Shown here: piece by piece, positions 4,916 through 6,258 of the stretch | How the letters are laid out: each line of letters begins with the position of its first letter | Numbering within the stretch: the stretch's first letter is position 1 | DNA from: Bacteroidota bacterium | GTDB taxonomy: Bacteria; Bacteroidota; Ignavibacteria; Ignavibacteriales; Ignavibacteriaceae | Length of the DNA stretch: 6,258 nt | NCBI GenBank assembly: GCA_024278655.1 | Contig: JAJRSV010000396.1 | Span: forward strand, 1 to 6,258 | Direction: 5' to 3' | The notes under the pieces: generated by a model | The model's database searches: none | Seen by the model: only the letters and a program-made list of their open reading frames with translations | Told to the model about the DNA's origin: nothing | Program-made: the position numbers and the translations under genes

Positions 4916-5803
4916 TTATTTGTTGATCGCTTTTTCGAAGAGCTTCGGTACCGGTGCGTTTTCCTCTTTCTGGATTTTAGCGAATTTGTAAATAACACCG
5001 CCTGCAAGTATGAGTAAAATGAAAAGCGTTCCGAGTGCAAGGGCACTCTTTTTAGTAAGAAACTTCGATGCGCGTGAGAGTTTTTCTTTTCTCTCCTCAC
5101 TTAAATCATAAACAATATCTATCACATGATTTACTACGGAATATATTAAAAATATTGCTCCGAACATCTCTAATAGTTCTTCTGTTAAAACCTGCAGCGA
5201 ATATATTTCGGGACCGGAATTAATGAATACCTGTCTTATTCCTTCGAGCGACTGCGATAATATCCACATCCCGATTCCTGCGAACGAGCTGATTAAAGCA
5301 CCTTTGCTGCTTCCGAAACGGTTGCTGAAGAAAAGAAGAAAATAAATGAGTACAATTAATATTCCAGGTGCAAAAAGTATTTGCCACTGAGTAATATATT
5401 TTACCGATTCGCCCATTTGCGATGAAACGTTTCGAATCTCTTTCCAGAATAAATTTTCGTGCAGGATTGTCATTTCATCGAGCGAAAGAGCAAAGCCGAT
5501 TAAACTTATTCCAAGCCACAAAACCGGTAGACGGAAAAACTCCTGCTTATGTGAATTATAATTTCTTTCAAAGTAATAAGCAACAAGCGCCGAACATCCG
5601 AATAAAAAGAATAACATTCCCGAAAACCACGTGGGCAGGTTTCTTTCTTTATCCAGATTAAACCAGTAAACACCGCCTTCTTTCAAACCGGCGAACAGAA
5701 AGTGCAGCACACCCAGCAATCCTGCGGCTATCAACATTACAAGCAGAAAGTTTTTTGCTTTTTGAAGTTGATCGAAATATTTGTCGTAGTTTGCTTCGCT
5801 CAT
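4916..5803 (-). CDS. Seven-segment integral membrane protein of unknown function
   Basis: This 295-residue protein has about seven hydrophobic segments (near 19-39, 58-77, 93-108, 143-161, 168-185, 206-226 and 254-273). Short charged ends lie at both termini. The notable residues lie at or near segment ends: SLDEMTILHE (107-116), LEG (186-188) and LTEELLEMFG (206-215). Asp109, Glu110, His115, Glu116, Glu187, Glu208, Glu209 and Glu212 together could form a metal or proton site. The motif SLDE-x4-HE recalls uncharacterised bacterial membrane proteins, but I cannot name a family. Its start lies 3 nt after the MBL-fold gene's stop, with only a weak AGG before it, so translational coupling is likely. 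The 30-nt gap to the lipoprotein gene supports joint work at the envelope. Confidence 0.7.
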   Translation of the reverse strand: MSEANYDKYFDQLQKAKNFLLVMLIAAGLLGVLHFLFAGLKEGGVYWFNLDKERNLPTWFSGMLFFLFGCSALVAYYFERNYNSHKQEFFRLPVLWLGISLIGFALSLDEMTILHENLFWKEIRNVSSQMGESVKYITQWQILFAPGILIVLIYFLLFFSNRFGSSKGALISSFAGIGMWILSQSLEGIRQVFINSGPEIYSLQVLTEELLEMFGAIFLIYSVVNHVIDIVYDLSEERKEKLSRASKFLTKKSALALGTLFILLILAGGVIYKFAKIQKEENAPVPKLFEKAINK

Positions 5804-5806
5804 TGC

Positions 5807-6258
5807 CTAAAACTTTTCAGTTGTTGAAATATGAATAATGCCGTCGGCTACTTTCGGGAACCATCGCATTACTTTCGGATCGTGACCCGGCAGAATGAAA
5901 AACGGCGATGCGGCTTTACGGTGCATATCTCTAATAGCCGATAGATTTTCCTCGGCACTTACCGAAGTCCCGATCGGTTTATGTCTTCTGATGTTTTCGT
6001 AGAGATAAGCATTGTCGCCTGCTATAACAACTGCACCGTCAACGGTTTCCACGGTAACGTACTGCGAACCGTGTGTATGTTTTCCGCCTTCGGTTAATGT
6101 AATTCCTTTGAATATTTCTTCCTCGCCTGAAATTAATTTTAACCTGCCCCGGTCTTTTGCATTCAGTAATGTTTGATAGTCATCGAACCGGAATCCGTTC
6201 TTATCTTTTTTATCTTCACTGAAAAGTTCATTCAGGTATTCAAATTCTTTTTGCTGCA
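5807..6258 (-). CDS. Metallo-beta-lactamase-fold hydrolase, C-terminal part
   Basis: The frame is open from the right edge (first whole codon at 6256) to a TAG at 5807-5809, giving 149 residues. The GTG at 6050-6052 is internal, not the real start, because the conserved fold continues upstream of it. Visible metal-site elements are GGKHTHGSQ (His60 of the partial product, the third-motif His), AGDNAYLYENI (bridging Asp81) and ILPGHDP (His125). The HxHxDH motif should lie beyond the edge. Order and wording resemble the N-acyl-homoserine lactonase-like branch of the superfamily, but this branch has many substrates, so lactonase activity is not claimed. The usual Gly before the motif His is Lys here. 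It is the first visible gene of the minus-strand cluster. Confidence 0.8.
   Translation of the reverse strand, partial: QQKEFEYLNELFSEDKKDKNGFRFDDYQTLLNAKDRGRLKLISGEEEIFKGITLTEGGKHTHGSQYVTVETVDGAVVIAGDNAYLYENIRRHKPIGTSVSAEENLSAIRDMHRKAASPFFILPGHDPKVMRWFPKVADGIIHISTTEKF

Noticed and set aside
3931..5661. Open frames overlapping the lipoprotein and membrane-protein genes (3931-4137, 4190-4372, 4275-4544, 4897-5100, 5422-5661)
   Set aside because: All are shorter than the gene they overlap. The overlapped genes have convincing signal or membrane segments and operon spacing, so these are shadows.
5807..6052. 81-residue gene starting at the GTG at 6052
   Set aside because: The frame stays open to the window edge and upstream residues carry the conserved GGKHTHGSQ motif, so the GTG is an internal Val codon.

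Overview
The window looks like a chromosome fragment from a member of the Bacteroidota/Ignavibacteriota side of the tree, with Ignavibacteria the most likely. The evidence is a protein ending in a type IX secretion (T9SS) sorting-domain tail at the left edge, genes without strong Shine-Dalgarno sequences, a possible Bacteroidota-style promoter (TTTG, then TAnnTTTG-like), and a long AT-rich gap packed with small degenerate repeats. The assignment is inference; no marker gene was compared with a database.

Layout. Positions 1-106 hold the last 34 codons of a T9SS-exported protein on the + strand. Its stop codon lies inside a long hairpin, followed by two more hairpins; the third looks like a terminator. 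Positions 107-1288 (about 1.2 kb) contain no convincing gene. They are a mosaic of several repeat families: perfect 16-nt palindromes, a three-copy REP-like palindrome (CGCAAGCG...CGCTTGCTTACGC), two copies of a short hairpin followed by ATGTTT, a 9-10-nt AATTNGTG repeat folded into an inverted repeat, arrays of degenerate 7-nt units, and a 31-nt exact direct repeat. Positions 1289-3070 encode aspartyl-tRNA synthetase (aspS, + strand), complete and with all class II motifs.

A short hairpin with a T run (3069-3085) separates aspS from a convergent minus-strand gene cluster that enters from the right edge. In order of transcription the cluster holds the C-terminal part of a metallo-beta-lactamase-fold hydrolase (5807-6258), a seven-segment membrane protein with conserved-looking buried acidic and His residues (4916-5803), and a 599-residue lipoprotein (3086-4885). 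The lipoprotein appears to join an AMMECR1-like alpha/beta domain to a helical-hairpin toroid like those of carbohydrate-active (alpha/alpha)6 enzymes. Spacings of 3 and 30 nt suggest one transcript. This could be an envelope or polymer-processing module, but no substrate can be named from the sequence.

The most unusual content is the repeat mosaic in 107-1288 and the two unrecognised envelope proteins of the minus-strand cluster. All RNA-level statements (terminators, hairpins, promoter) come from reading by eye, without energy calculations.
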